Shown one piece after another: positions 8,477 through 18,586 of a stretch of DNA of 64,000 nt (the stretch's first letter is position 1; each line of letters opens with the position of its first letter). The notes beneath the pieces are model-generated. The model was not told the origin of the DNA. It ran no database searches and saw nothing but the letters and a program-made list of their open reading frames with translations. The stretch spans positions 248,001 through 312,000 of the forward strand of contig CAVSXT010000005.1 of the NCBI GenBank assembly GCA_963732005.1, given 5' to 3'. The position numbers and the translations under genes were made by a program. Source of the stretch: JASLEW01 sp963732005. GTDB lineage: Bacteria; Acidobacteriota; Thermoanaerobaculia; Multivoradales; UBA5704.

Positions 8477-9766
8477 TTACCCCGATTGGGGCGGCCAGCG
8501 GCTCAGGCGGGCCACCTCGGCCAGCGGCGGCGCGGACGGGCCGCGGCGGGCGAACGCCGGCAGGTGGCGCAGGGCGCGCCCCCATCCCGCGATCGCGCCG
8601 GTCAGGCGCCGGCGGCCGGCGCTCCGATCGGCGCCGGGGGCAGCGCTCCGATCGGCGCCGGGGGCGGCGCCCCCTAGTTCGCGGTCAGCGCTGCGGTCCG
8701 GGGAGCGGCGCGTGGCGAAGGGGCCGGCGAGATCCAGGAGATCGCGCAGCAGCATCCGCGGCAGCCGAAGCCAGAGACCGCGGCCGAGCAGGCGGGCGGC
8801 CGCCAGGTAGCGGTTGCCGTAGATCAGGCGCCACCGTCGGCGGCTGGCGGGTGCCGCACGCCCCGAGGCCGATCCGGCATGGAGCGCCCGCGCCGCCGGC
8901 GCCAGCAGGGCGCGAAAGCCGGCTGCGCGCAGGCGGCCGGCCAGCTCGGCGTCCTCGTAATAGGAGATCAGGCGCGGGTCGAAGACCCGGCCGTCCGGCG
9001 CCACTCGTTCGAGTGCCGTGCGCCGGAACAGCGCGGCGGTCGCCGAGACCCCGAAGACTTCGACGGCGGTGGTTGGCCCGTTTGAAATCCCATTGGCTCC
9101 AGAGAGGCCGCCCCCTGCGGCCACCGCGGCGGCAGTTGACTTCCCGGCCGCCGGCGCAATTGCCGGCGTGTCGGGCACGGCGCCGGCGGCCAGCGCTGAT
9201 TCCAGCTCCTCCAATGCCATGCCGTGCCCGAGCTGAATGGCTTGCCACCACCGGTTCCAGCCCAGGCCACAGCTGTCGATCTGCCGGCGGCGGTCCCGGG
9301 TTTGGCCGGGTGGCTCAGCCAGCGGCAGTCCGGCGGCGGCGTCCAGGTCGCGACCATCGGCGAGGAGGTTGACACCCTGCGCGGCGGCGGCGCCGGGATC
9401 GGCGCACAGCGCGGCGGCAAGCGTGGCGAGCCAGCCGGGTCCGACCACCGCGTCGTCGTTGACCGTGGCCAGCAGCTCGCCGCGGGCCGCCGCGATCCCG
9501 AGATTGGTGCCGCCCGTGAAGCCCAGGTTGCGTTGCGGCCGCAGCACGCGATCGGCAAGGCCGGGCGGCAGCGCCAGCGGTTGCGGGGCCTGATCCACCA
9601 CCACGATCTCGAGCGAGCGCACGCCCTCCTGCCGCCGCAGCGCGGTCAGGCAGGCGGCGAGCCATGGGCTGCCGCCGATCGTCGGAACCACCGCGGTGAC
9701 CTCCGGGATTTCCGGTTCGACGGCGGCCATGCGGGTCGCCGCGGGCTCGCCCGGCTCAGGCCGCAT
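8477..9766 (-). CDS. Family 2 glycosyltransferase (third GT2 of the cluster)
   Basis: A 429-residue GT2 enzyme with the ordered motifs VTAVVPTIGGSPWL, IVVVDQAPQP, QRNLGFTGGTNLGIAAARGE, VNDDAVVGPGWL (DxD equivalent) and YYEDAELAGRLRAAGF (ED motif). A low-complexity insert around residues 195-230 (rich in Ala/Gly) interrupts the core. Near the C terminus the repeated peptide GADRSAAPGADRSA is encoded by two tandem 24-bp copies at 8619-8666. It is 10 nt from the next GT2 start and 12 nt from the upstream membrane gene, so it is part of one operon. It probably extends the same lipid-linked glycan. Confidence 0.87.
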   Translation of the reverse strand: MRPEPGEPAATRMAAVEPEIPEVTAVVPTIGGSPWLAACLTALRRQEGVRSLEIVVVDQAPQPLALPPGLADRVLRPQRNLGFTGGTNLGIAAARGELLATVNDDAVVGPGWLATLAAALCADPGAAAAQGVNLLADGRDLDAAAGLPLAEPPGQTRDRRRQIDSCGLGWNRWWQAIQLGHGMALEELESALAAGAVPDTPAIAPAAGKSTAAAVAAGGGLSGANGISNGPTTAVEVFGVSATAALFRRTALERVAPDGRVFDPRLISYYEDAELAGRLRAAGFRALLAPAARALHAGSASGRAAPASRRRWRLIYGNRYLAAARLLGRGLWLRLPRMLLRDLLDLAGPFATRRSPDRSADRELGGAAPGADRSAAPGADRSAGRRRLTGAIAGWGRALRHLPAFARRGPSAPPLAEVARLSRWPPQSG

Positions 9767-9778
9767 GCCGCGCCCCGC

Positions 9779-12010
9779 TCATTCCCAGGCGAGCTCGATG
9801 CGATCGAGCACCGCGCCGTTGAGGGCGCCCGGGGGGTGCGGGCCGTGGGCGGTGAGCACCAGAGCGGCGCCCGGCGGCCAATCAAAGGGTCCCAGGCTCA
9901 GCTCCTCCCAGGCGCGGTCGCGCACCGGCGTCCAGACCGCCAGCAGGCGGCCGCCGGCGGCGATCTCGACCTCGAAGGGCACAGGTTGGTTGCGGATCAG
10001 CTCGGCGTCGAGCGTCAGCCGCACCAGGCGGCCGCCGGCGACGACCGGCGCACGCACCTGGTCGCCCACCCGCAGCACCCAGCCGCCCCGGTAATCGGTG
10101 CGCTCGATCACCCAGCGGTCGGGGTAGAGGTGGCCGCCGAGCTTGATCACCGGTGGATCCTCGAGCTCGACGACGCGGGTCGGGATCCGCGCGGCGGCGA
10201 TCGGCAGGACGGCGGCGGCGGCGAGCACGGCGGCGATGCCGGCCAGCGCCGCCGGCAGGCCTCGCCGGCGGGGCAGCCACCAGGCGCCGACGATCGCTGC
10301 CAGCGAGACCGGCGGCCAGAGCCAGGTGGCGGTGCGCGGCCGCACCGCGCTCGGGAAGAACCGCGCCAGGTCGGCGCCAAGCCGCGAGCCGAGATGGTCG
10401 AGAACGTAGGTGCGCCCGTCCGCGAAGTTGTAGGTCCAGCCGGGGACCACGATCCAGACGACGGTCAGGACCAGGGTCAGGGAGCCCAGACCGGCAAGCA
10501 GCCAGCGCGCTCCCGGACGGTGACGGCGGGCGAGCAGCGGCGCCAGCGCCAGGCCGAGCAGCGGCAGGGCGATCAGCGCGTAGCGGAACGGCGGCGACCA
10601 GCCGCCGTACCATTCGCCGCGCGGGGTCACCACCATCAGGTAGGGCAGGGTGAGAACGGCGAGGTGGGCTGGCAGCGCCGCACGGCGGGCGAGCAGCAGC
10701 GCCACGGCCGGCAGCAGCAGCAGCCAGATCGGCGCGAAGGCGAACAACCCGAAGGCGCAGTCGTAGAGCAGCCCGAGGCCGCCGCCCAGGTAGTCCTGCA
10801 GCGTGTGGCGGTTGGGATCGATCTCCTGCCAGCTGTGGATCTTCAGCGGGTTCGAGTAGAGCCACAGGTTGTACAGCAGGATGCCGCCCACCAGCGCCAG
10901 CAGGATCGTCCCCAGCGCCAGCAGCTGGCGGCGGTGCGACGGCTGCCTCGCGGTCCGCCAGGCGGCCAGCACTACCAGCGGTGCCGCGATCAGGATGAAG
11001 CGGATCTTGAGCAGCGGCAGCAGCAGCACCGGGATCGCGATGGCCAGCCAGGCGCGGCGGATCGGCGGCGGGGCGTCCGCCGGCGCGGGCGCCAGCGCCA
11101 GGATCTGGTCGAGCGCTGCTGCCGCGAGCAGTGCGGCGGGGACCTCGACCCATACCTGGTAGGAATAGAGCAGCAGCGGCGGCGCCAGCGCCACCCAGGC
11201 ATAGACCGCCATTGTTTCGCCGGGAAGCTCGGCGGCGTAGTGCCGGCCGAGGCGCAGGGTCAGCCAGGCCAGCGCCGCGGTCAGCAGCGCCATGGTGATC
11301 AGGGCGCCGGCCTTGCCGGCCAGGCGATAGGCCGGGACCAGGGCCAGTGGCAGCAGCGCGTTGTGGCGGGAGTAGATCTCGCCGTGCCGGCCCACCGGAT
11401 CGCCGGGCTGCGGCGCGATCGGGCGGTCCATGAAATGGCGCCAGTCGCCGGCGGCGTAATTGTTCGCCAGGTCGGTGTCGCCGTCGTAAGCCAGGCTGTG
11501 GGCGAGCAGCAGGTTGTAGGGCTCGTCGCCGTCCGGCTGGCGATGCCCGGCGGACCAGGGCAGGATGGCGAGATAGACCGTCAGCGGCAGCCAGAAGAAC
11601 AGCGCCGAGGGGCGCGAGCCGAGCCGGTGCCCGAGCAGCGGCCGCAGCGCCGGCAGCTGCCGCGCCAGCCGATGGGCGAGCACCAGCAGCAGGCCGGCGG
11701 CCAGGATCTCACTGGCGTATGGCAAGCCCATCGCCGGCCGGGCGAAGGCCGCCGCTACCAGCAAGCCCAGCGCCGCCAGCTCGCCGGCGCTGCCGGCCCG
11801 CGGCAGCCGGCGGGCGCCCTGCCGCACGCCCCAGTGGTGAATTCCGAACAGGGCCGCTAGGACCAGCGGCAGGAGAGCCATGGTCCCCGCCAGCGGGTCG
11901 TCGGCCGGCAACGGCGGAAACCGCGACATCGCCGCGGTGGCGAGCGCCGCGGCGATGAACGCCGCCGCCACCTTGGCGACCGGTTCGAAGGCCGCGGGCT
12001 TATCTTTCAA
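9779..12010 (-). CDS. Polytopic membrane protein, probable GT-C-type glycosyltransferase
   Basis: A 743-residue protein with about a dozen hydrophobic segments over its first ~600 residues and a C-terminal soluble domain of ~130 residues. The first large loop carries an acidic motif (QPDGDEPYNLLLAHSL) followed by YSRHNALLPLALVPAY. This resembles the catalytic first periplasmic loop of GT-C enzymes of the GT39/ArnT/PMT kind, which use polyprenyl-phosphate sugars outside the membrane. That assignment is inference; sequence similarity to a named family is not certain. Its start overlaps the end of the upstream membrane gene by 11 nt, implying co-translation. The C-terminal domain (from about EDPPVIKLGG) is probably beta-rich and periplasmic. 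Confidence 0.7.
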   Translation of the reverse strand: MKDKPAAFEPVAKVAAAFIAAALATAAMSRFPPLPADDPLAGTMALLPLVLAALFGIHHWGVRQGARRLPRAGSAGELAALGLLVAAAFARPAMGLPYASEILAAGLLLVLAHRLARQLPALRPLLGHRLGSRPSALFFWLPLTVYLAILPWSAGHRQPDGDEPYNLLLAHSLAYDGDTDLANNYAAGDWRHFMDRPIAPQPGDPVGRHGEIYSRHNALLPLALVPAYRLAGKAGALITMALLTAALAWLTLRLGRHYAAELPGETMAVYAWVALAPPLLLYSYQVWVEVPAALLAAAALDQILALAPAPADAPPPIRRAWLAIAIPVLLLPLLKIRFILIAAPLVVLAAWRTARQPSHRRQLLALGTILLALVGGILLYNLWLYSNPLKIHSWQEIDPNRHTLQDYLGGGLGLLYDCAFGLFAFAPIWLLLLPAVALLLARRAALPAHLAVLTLPYLMVVTPRGEWYGGWSPPFRYALIALPLLGLALAPLLARRHRPGARWLLAGLGSLTLVLTVVWIVVPGWTYNFADGRTYVLDHLGSRLGADLARFFPSAVRPRTATWLWPPVSLAAIVGAWWLPRRRGLPAALAGIAAVLAAAAVLPIAAARIPTRVVELEDPPVIKLGGHLYPDRWVIERTDYRGGWVLRVGDQVRAPVVAGGRLVRLTLDAELIRNQPVPFEVEIAAGGRLLAVWTPVRDRAWEELSLGPFDWPPGAALVLTAHGPHPPGALNGAVLDRIELAWE

Positions 12011-14168
12011 GATCCACCTGGTACAGGGCCAGGCCGGTGGTCGGCGGCAAGCCGGCGGCGAGGTCGATCTCCACGCGGGCGTAGCTGCCGGCGCGCGGCA
12101 GCCGCAGGCGGGTACGGTAGCGCTGGCCGAAGAAATCGCCGGCCACCCAGGCCAGCCAGGGCCGCGGTGCGATCAGGCCCGAGGTGGCAGCCAGGTCGGG
12201 CCGGCGCGCCGCCCACTCGCCGGTGTCCTCGCCGGCGCGCAGTTGCAGCTCGACCGGCGCGAAGCCAGTGCCGAGCAGTCGTATCCGCGCCACCGGCGTG
12301 CCGGCGGCCAGGCCGGCCGCGTTGACGAGGCTGGTCTGCAACTCCAGGCCGCGGATGCGCCCCAGCCCGAGGTCGGCGCGCCAGAGTGGACGGCCGCCGT
12401 CGAGCAGCACGGCGTCGCCGCCGTCGAGGAGGGCAGTGCTCGGGGATGCCAGCCGGGGGCCCACCAGGGCGGCGAACAGCGCGATGCCGGCAGCGGTTGC
12501 CGCACGCCGCCCGGCGGCGGCTGCCGGGCGCGCTCCGGCGAGGCCTGCCGTGCGCCGGCCGGCGAGGCCTGCCATGCGCAGGCCGGCGAGGTCTGCGGTG
12601 CGCAGGCCGGCAGGGGCTGCTCTCGCCGGTTGCCGCAACTTCGGCGTACGGCGTAAGGCCACGCCGGTGACGGCGGTTAGCAGGATCGCGCCGGCGCCGA
12701 TCGCCGCCGCCAGTCGCGGCCCGGCGCCATCGCCGCCACCGATCAACGCCAAGGCGTCGGCCAGCGGATCCTGGCGCAGCCAGGGATAGGACGCCAGCAG
12801 AGTGGTGCCGAGCAGCAGTGCCGCGCTCCAGACCGCCGCCAGGCCAGCCGCTGCGCCCGTAGCCGGCAGGGCGAGCGCCGCCAGTGCCAGAGGGGCCGCC
12901 AGCGCCGAGCGATTGGGTAGCCAGGGGGTGGCGGATGCGAGCAGCAGGGCGGCGACCAGTAGAGTCCGGGAGCGGCGCTGCCGCGCCGCCGGCAGCGCGG
13001 CGGGTACCAGCATCACCAGCCAGGCCAGGGCGGCGGCCCCTTCGTGCCAGGAAGCATGGGCGGCGAGCGGGCCGGGAAGGTTCAAGCCTGCCAGCGCCGC
13101 GCCGCGCGTCACCGCTGCCAGCGCCAAAGCCCCGGAAGCTGCCAGACCGGGGCGCCAGACCGCCAGGCCGGCGAGCGCCATGGCCCAGCCGGCACGCGGT
13201 TCCCAGGCGATCGGTAGCGCCAGCGCCAGCAAGCCTGGTGTCACTCGCGCCCAGGCCGGCCAGGCCGCCGTGGATGCCCAGATTGGCCACGCGCGCCAGG
13301 TCGTCCTCGGCGCTGGCGCTGGCAGCCGTGGTTCGCCGGTTCCGACCGTGGAGGGGGCCTCGCCCGCTCCGGGGAGGCTGGCGCCGCCGGCCAGTGCCAC
13401 GAGCGCCAGGGTAGTTGCCACCGTCCAGCCAGGGGCCAGCACCGCCGCCACGGTGGCCGCAGCCAGCGCCGGCAGCAGGCCGCGACGGCGCCAGAGCAGC
13501 GCCAGCGCGGCACCGGCGGCCACCGGCAGCGCGACGAGCGCCATCCAGGGCCGCAGCGATCGCCCCGGTGCGAACAGCAGCTCGCCTCGCAGCAGCACCT
13601 GGCAGCCGAAGCAGAGCGCGATGGCTGCCCCCAAGCGAATCCGGCCAGAGCCGCTAGAGCCGCTAGAGCCACTAGAGCCGCCGGAGCCGCGAGAGGTGCT
13701 GAGGGCGCCAAGGGCGCCAAAGCCGCCTGAGCCAGGCGGGCGTGAGCGGGTGTCCGTGCGGTCGGCGCCTGCTGCGGCGCTCGGTCCCACGGAATGGCGA
13801 TCCATGCTGGCGGGATCGGTGCCGCCGCTGCCACTCGTGATCGCCGACAGCCGCAGCAGCTGGCGTCCCACCGCGACGGCGAGAGAAGCAGCGAGCAGCG
13901 CCATCACCGCCGCGCCGCGCCCTGGGCCGGCGGGCAGCGCCCAGACTGCCGCCACCGCCAGGGCCGCCCCGAGCCCCAGCTCGGCAGCCGGTGGGGGTGC
14001 CAGAGCTGCCACCGCCACCAGCACCGCCGCGGCCAAGCGCCCGAGGTAGGCGCCTTCGGCCGCAGCCGCCGGATCGACCTCGTGTGCCGCGAAGCAGCCG
14101 ATCGCCGCCAGCGCCGCAGGTGGCAGCGCCCACCGGGCCAGCCTGACTTTCAGAGGATGAGCTCGCAC
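12000..14168 (-). CDS. Large polytopic membrane protein of unknown function (polysaccharide cluster)
   Basis: About 722 residues, strongly Ala/Leu/Gly-rich, with many predicted membrane helices and a C-terminal beta-rich domain (GRIRGLELQTSLVNAAG onward) similar in design to that of the next gene product. I do not recognise a family. The GTG at 14168 (reading VRAHPLKVRLARWALPP) is chosen because the frame further upstream, open to 14420, reads as charged low-complexity sequence; this start is a judgement. A Ser/Gly-rich linker lies near residue 190, and four tandem 24-bp repeats (12529-12624) encode an AGLR-type repeat that looks like an expanding loop. It overlaps the following gene by 11 nt, so it is the first gene of the operon. 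Confidence 0.6.
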   Translation of the reverse strand: MRAHPLKVRLARWALPPAALAAIGCFAAHEVDPAAAAEGAYLGRLAAAVLVAVAALAPPPAAELGLGAALAVAAVWALPAGPGRGAAVMALLAASLAVAVGRQLLRLSAITSGSGGTDPASMDRHSVGPSAAAGADRTDTRSRPPGSGGFGALGALSTSRGSGGSSGSSGSSGSGRIRLGAAIALCFGCQVLLRGELLFAPGRSLRPWMALVALPVAAGAALALLWRRRGLLPALAAATVAAVLAPGWTVATTLALVALAGGASLPGAGEAPSTVGTGEPRLPAPAPRTTWRAWPIWASTAAWPAWARVTPGLLALALPIAWEPRAGWAMALAGLAVWRPGLAASGALALAAVTRGAALAGLNLPGPLAAHASWHEGAAALAWLVMLVPAALPAARQRRSRTLLVAALLLASATPWLPNRSALAAPLALAALALPATGAAAGLAAVWSAALLLGTTLLASYPWLRQDPLADALALIGGGDGAGPRLAAAIGAGAILLTAVTGVALRRTPKLRQPARAAPAGLRTADLAGLRMAGLAGRRTAGLAGARPAAAAGRRAATAAGIALFAALVGPRLASPSTALLDGGDAVLLDGGRPLWRADLGLGRIRGLELQTSLVNAAGLAAGTPVARIRLLGTGFAPVELQLRAGEDTGEWAARRPDLAATSGLIAPRPWLAWVAGDFFGQRYRTRLRLPRAGSYARVEIDLAAGLPPTTGLALYQVDLER
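12529..12624. repeat. Four tandem 24-bp repeats inside the membrane-protein gene
   Basis: Four adjacent 24-bp units, each containing a variant of CCGGCGAGGCCTGCC, lie in frame in the 12,000-14,168 gene and encode imperfect 8-residue repeats (GLRTADLA, GLRMAGLA, GRRTAGLA and a decayed fourth). The unit length keeps the frame, so copy number could vary without disrupting the protein. Confidence 0.8.
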
Positions 14169-14501
14169 GCGCGCCGGCAGGACGGGAACATGGCACAGCG
14201 CCGGATCGCGTGCTGCCCGCGCTGTCGATGACAGCCGCGCGGCGGCCGCAACCAGCGGGGCACCGAGGTGCGCCGAGTCTAAACGCCGATTCCCTTCCGT
14301 AGCAACCTGCCGGCGCGGCGACAGCGAGGCAGATCCCCACTGACGCCGCGCGGGTTTTGCCCTGGTCCCGTCATCAGAGGGCTGGTCCGGCCGCCGCCCG
14401 CCGGGCCACCGCAGTGACACCGCGGATGGGGACCTGCGGCGCTGCGGTTCGACTCGGCGGTCAGCTAAGGAGATCTGCGTCCCGGCGCGCGAGCCCCAGG
14501 G
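14169..14501. other. Gene-poor stretch between the RiPP precursor and the polysaccharide operon
   Basis: If the membrane protein begins at 14168, these 333 nt hold no convincing gene. The operon frame stays open to 14420, so an N-terminal extension of up to 84 residues is possible. I see no strong terminator. Confidence 0.4.
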
Positions 14502-14672
14502 CTAGCACTTGTGGATCGGGCAGGTTGATTGGCAGGTGTAGGCGTTGCAAGTTGGAGCGTTGATCGTCGGCTGGACGAAGCCTGCTGCCACCTCTCCGAG
14601 CCGGTCGGCCGTGAGCCGCAGGAGCGTCTCGCTGTTCAACCGGAGGCCGCGGGTCGTGGTGAGTCTCTTCAT
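14502..14672 (-). CDS. Orphan RiPP precursor peptide, class I lanthipeptide-like leader
   Basis: A 56-residue peptide. ATG 14672 has a clear GAGGAG ribosome site 8-9 nt upstream, which fixes the start. The N-terminal half (KRLTTTRGLRLNSETL, then LLRLTADRLGEVAAG) matches the general form of class I lanthipeptide leader peptides: a basic start, an LNxETL-like box and a conserved LTxxxLxxVAAG end before the core. The C-terminal core is short and rich in Cys, Thr and Ser (PTINAPTCNAYTCQSTCPIHKC is 22 residues, ending at the stop), with four Cys spaced for thioether rings. No LanB, LanC, protease or transporter gene is in the window, so modification would need enzymes elsewhere. It lies upstream of the leftward polysaccharide operon, about 330 nt before its first gene. 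A small toxin or metal-binding peptide is the alternative. Confidence 0.72.
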   Translation of the reverse strand: MKRLTTTRGLRLNSETLLRLTADRLGEVAAGFVQPTINAPTCNAYTCQSTCPIHKC

Positions 14673-14961
14673 TTGGTCTTCTCCTCGAGAGGATGCGAGG
14701 GGCCCCATGCCCTCCACATCGAGAGACGCTGTCTCTGTATTGTCTCTGCATTTAGAAGTGTGCGAATAGTGCCAAATGGGACCTGGACACGAGTTCGCTG
14801 CAGGCGTCAACCCGCCGATCGCTGCCGTCTCGCGTGTCGCACGGCACCCTGCGCGGGCGGTGGCAGGTGCCGAGGCCGGTACGGGACCGGGTCAAGCCAC
14901 TCGGCAAGCGGGGACTCCGCCGGCTTCGTACACGGGTCCGGGCGGGATAAACTGCCCGGCC

Positions 14962-16349
<1,388 letters not shown>

Positions 16350-16429
16350 GTAGAATCAATAGTTTAAGTGCCACGCCTGAAGGTCGTTGCTTGTGCCGGG
16401 AACGCGATTTGTGCCAAAATTGTGCCACT

Positions 16430-17470
16430 GTGGCTTACTTCCAGAAGCGAGTGGGCAGGCGCGGCCAGGTTTCCTGGCTGGTCAGGGTGCGCATCGGGAG
16501 CGAGTGTCGGACGAAGACGTTTCGCCGGAAGGCCGACGCTGAGCGCTGGGGCGGAAAGACGGAGGACGCTCTGCGGGACGGCGTCCGTCTCCCCGGTCGC
16601 GAGGAGAGGCGGCGGACTGTGGGCGACATGATCGCGCGCTACCGCGAGAAGGTCGTCCCGCGCTACCGACCACGAGAGCAGCTTCAAAGGGGAAGCAAGC
16701 TGGCCTGGTGGGAGCGCGAGCTAGGAGGCAGGCGTCTGGTCGAGCTCTCGGCGGCAGATATCGGTGAAGCTCTGGACCGGCTCACCTGCGGTCCCGCCAC
16801 GGCGAACCGCTATCTGACGGTGCTCAAGCATGTGCTGTCCATCGCGCGCAGGGAGTGGGAATGGGTGGTGGACAATCCCGCGACCCGAGTCCGGGCGCGC
16901 AAGGAGCCGCGCGGGCGGCTCCGTTACCTTTCGGAGCAAGAGCGTCGCCGGCTCCTGGCTGCCTGCCGCGCCAGCGACGAGCCGCGGTTGTATGCGCTGG
17001 TGGTCGTCGCCCTGGGAACCGGCGCGCGACAGGGGGAGCTGCTCAGCCTTCGCTGGAGCGATGTCGACCTGGATCGCTGCCGGGCGACCCTTGAACACAC
17101 GAAGAACGGTGAGCGCCGCGTGTTGCCTCTCGAGGGTCCCGTGCTGGATATCCTGCGGGAGAGGAAGGCGCGGCGCGAGGACGGTATCGACGAGGTCTTT
17201 GGCAGCCAGCGTGGGTTGGCTACGTTTCCGCGGAATGCATGGGAGGAGGCGATCAAAGCGGCCGGTGTAGCGGATTTCCACTTCCACGATATTCGTCATA
17301 CGTTCGCCAGCTACATGGCCATGAGCGGCGCCACGCTGGCCGAGCTGGCCGAGGCCCTGGGGCACAAGACGCTGGCGATGGTGAAGCGCTATGCGCACCT
17401 CAGCGAGGCGCACACGTCCGGTGTGGTGAAAAGGATGACGGAGAAGTTCCTGGTTGGCGGTGTCTCCTAG
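16430..17470 (+). CDS. Tyrosine recombinase (site-specific integrase)
   Basis: A phage/ICE-type integrase of about 346 residues. The N-terminal part contains an Arg-rich DNA-binding arm (AYFQKRVGRRGQVSWLVRVRIG) and a SAM-like core-binding domain. The catalytic domain carries all active-site residues: Arg in GTGARQGELLSLRWSDV, Lys in HTKNGERR, His-x-x-Arg in FHDIRHTFASYM, His in LGHKTL, and the nucleophile Tyr in MVKRYAHLS. GTG 16430 is chosen as the start because everything before it in this frame is tRNA or leader sequence; no strong ribosome site is visible, so the start is approximate. Position right after a tRNA 3' end is classic for integration into tRNA-Ser. I found no second copy of the tRNA end in the window, so the far junction is unknown. 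Confidence 0.92.
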   Translation: MAYFQKRVGRRGQVSWLVRVRIGSECRTKTFRRKADAERWGGKTEDALRDGVRLPGREERRRTVGDMIARYREKVVPRYRPREQLQRGSKLAWWERELGGRRLVELSAADIGEALDRLTCGPATANRYLTVLKHVLSIARREWEWVVDNPATRVRARKEPRGRLRYLSEQERRRLLAACRASDEPRLYALVVVALGTGARQGELLSLRWSDVDLDRCRATLEHTKNGERRVLPLEGPVLDILRERKARREDGIDEVFGSQRGLATFPRNAWEEAIKAAGVADFHFHDIRHTFASYMAMSGATLAELAEALGHKTLAMVKRYAHLSEAHTSGVVKRMTEKFLVGGVS

Positions 17471-17483
17471 CAGATAAAGCCCC

Positions 17484-17669
17484 TCAATCTTCGATCCCGA
17501 GGAACCGCCGCACCGCTTCCCGGATCAGTGCGGCCTCCGACCTGCGCTCCTGGAAGGCCCGAAGCCGTAGCGCCTCGGCTTCGTCCTCGTGAAACCAGGC
17601 GCACTTCCGCGTCCCGGTGCCGGTGATCCCCGCTACGGGGTCGTCCTCATCCTTGCGCCGTGTCGCCAT
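17484..17669 (-). CDS. Small ribbon-helix-helix-like DNA-binding protein
   Basis: 61 residues, converging on the integrase gene with a 13-nt gap. The C-terminal half (CAWFHEDEAEALRLRAF then RRSEAALIREAVRRFLG) has the beta-helix-helix rhythm of CopG/ParD-type RHH repressors, and the N terminus is charged and probably disordered (MATRRKDEDDP). Such proteins usually autoregulate and often serve as antitoxins or element regulators; no toxin partner is adjacent. The start codon lies inside one copy of a direct repeat and a 12-bp palindrome lies just upstream, consistent with autoregulation. Confidence 0.65.
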   Translation of the reverse strand: MATRRKDEDDPVAGITGTGTRKCAWFHEDEAEALRLRAFQERRSEAALIREAVRRFLGIED

Positions 17670-17729
17670 GGTGCAATGAGCATAGAACAGTGGCCATGGC
17701 CATCTTGCGCCGTGGCGCCATGATGCCAT
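17652..17729. promoter_or_regulatory. Operator-like direct repeats and palindrome upstream of the RHH gene
   Basis: Two 26-bp copies of a sequence beginning CTTGCGCCGTG lie at 17652-17677 and 17704-17729 (a few mismatches), the first covering the RHH start codon. Between them at 17691-17702 is the perfect palindrome TGGCCATGGCCA. Repeated half-sites around a small RHH gene are the usual sign of autoregulation. Confidence 0.5.
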
Positions 17730-17808
17730 AGACTGCCAGTAAACCAAGCGGCCCCGGCGCAGGGTGCGACCTGACGCCGGAGCCTGACCCGACACGGGAG
17801 AGAACCCC

Positions 17809-18144
17809 ATGCCAAGCTGTGATGAGCTTAGACCACCGGAGCCAGGCGCCCCCTGGACCCCCGCCAGAGCGCAAGCGCAACTGGCCGACGAGGCGAACGC
17901 CCTGCGCGCCATCGCAGACCGCCTCTCGGACGTGCACGCCTGGCTGCCTCCTCCCCCGGACCTGGCCGACCGCCAGGAGCACCGCAAGCCCTACGACGTG
18001 GCAACCGACGTGCTGGCGACCATCGAATGCGTCCTGGAAGACAACCTGCGGCCGGCAATCGAGAGCCTCGAGGCGTCGGCCCAGGTCACGGACGAGGCAT
18101 TACTTCTGGCGTTCGTGGAGGAGTGCCGCAGGTGGCAGCCATGA
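17809..18144 (+). CDS. Hypothetical protein (111 aa), coupled to an XRE regulator
   Basis: I do not recognise this family. The protein is acidic and helical, with a proline-rich beginning and a motif ADRQEHRKPYDVATDVLATIE in the middle. ATG 17809 has a GGGAGAG ribosome site somewhat far upstream (about 10 nt). Its stop overlaps the start of the next gene as ATGA, so the two are translated together and this is probably a real gene of the integrated element. Confidence 0.6.
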   Translation: MPSCDELRPPEPGAPWTPARAQAQLADEANALRAIADRLSDVHAWLPPPPDLADRQEHRKPYDVATDVLATIECVLEDNLRPAIESLEASAQVTDEALLLAFVEECRRWQP

Positions 18145-18383
18145 GGTCCGACGAACGGGTCGCCTCCCAGGTCGGCAAGTCCCTCCGGCGCCTCCGGCTT
18201 GAGCGCGATCTCAATCAGAAGCAGGTCGCCGGACGGGCCGGGATCACCAGCTCAATGCTCAGCCGCTACGAGCAGGGACACCATCACCCCTCCCTTCCCG
18301 TGCTGGTCAAGGTGCTCCGCGCCCTGGACTGCTCGGCCGAGGACTTCGGCAAGCGCTTGGGACCCTGGGGGCGCCTACCGTGA
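18141..18383 (+). CDS. XRE-family helix-turn-helix regulator
   Basis: An 80-residue single-domain repressor-like protein. The Cro/C1-type HTH spans about residues 14-62 (LRRLRLERDLNQKQVAGRAG, then ITSSMLSRYEQGHHHPSLPVL), matching the five-helix XRE fold. The ATG at 18141 overlaps the upstream stop (ATGA). Small XRE proteins near an integrase usually control element genes. Nothing suggests an attached sensor or toxin domain. Confidence 0.82.
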   Translation: MRSDERVASQVGKSLRRLRLERDLNQKQVAGRAGITSSMLSRYEQGHHHPSLPVLVKVLRALDCSAEDFGKRLGPWGRLP

Positions 18384-18586
18384 GGTCCACCCAATCGGCG
18401 GCGAGCTTGAGCGCGCGAGCGGCATCGCCGTCAACGCAATCTGCGCCTACAAGTCCCGGCGGCGGCGCCCGCCGCCGGCGGCCGTCGAACGCTTTGCTCA
18501 TCGCGATGGGCCGCACCTGGGAATCGCTCGACCTGGCGCGGGCGCTCCTGCGTGAGGTCGGCGCTTTCGACGGCGAAGCGCGCTGA
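18380..18586 (+). CDS. Possible small protein downstream of the XRE gene
   Basis: A 68-residue frame whose GTG start overlaps the XRE stop (GTGA). It is rich in Ser, Ala and Arg at the N terminus and has a short helical end (TWESLDLARALLREVGAF). Support is only its coupling to the preceding gene and the end of the frame before the CRISPR array. It may be spurious. Confidence 0.3.
   Translation: MRSTQSAASLSARAASPSTQSAPTSPGGGARRRRPSNALLIAMGRTWESLDLARALLREVGAFDGEAR

Noticed and set aside
9224..11860. 878-codon plus-strand frame across the glycosyltransferase and GT-C genes
   Set aside because: Same reason: it is a shadow of two convincing minus-strand genes, rich in Arg, Gln and Gly.
14735..14772. 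Possible sigma-54 promoter (TTGGCAC...CGCA) upstream of the RiPP precursor
   Set aside because: The GG-to-GC spacing is 2 bp too short for a sigma-54 promoter.
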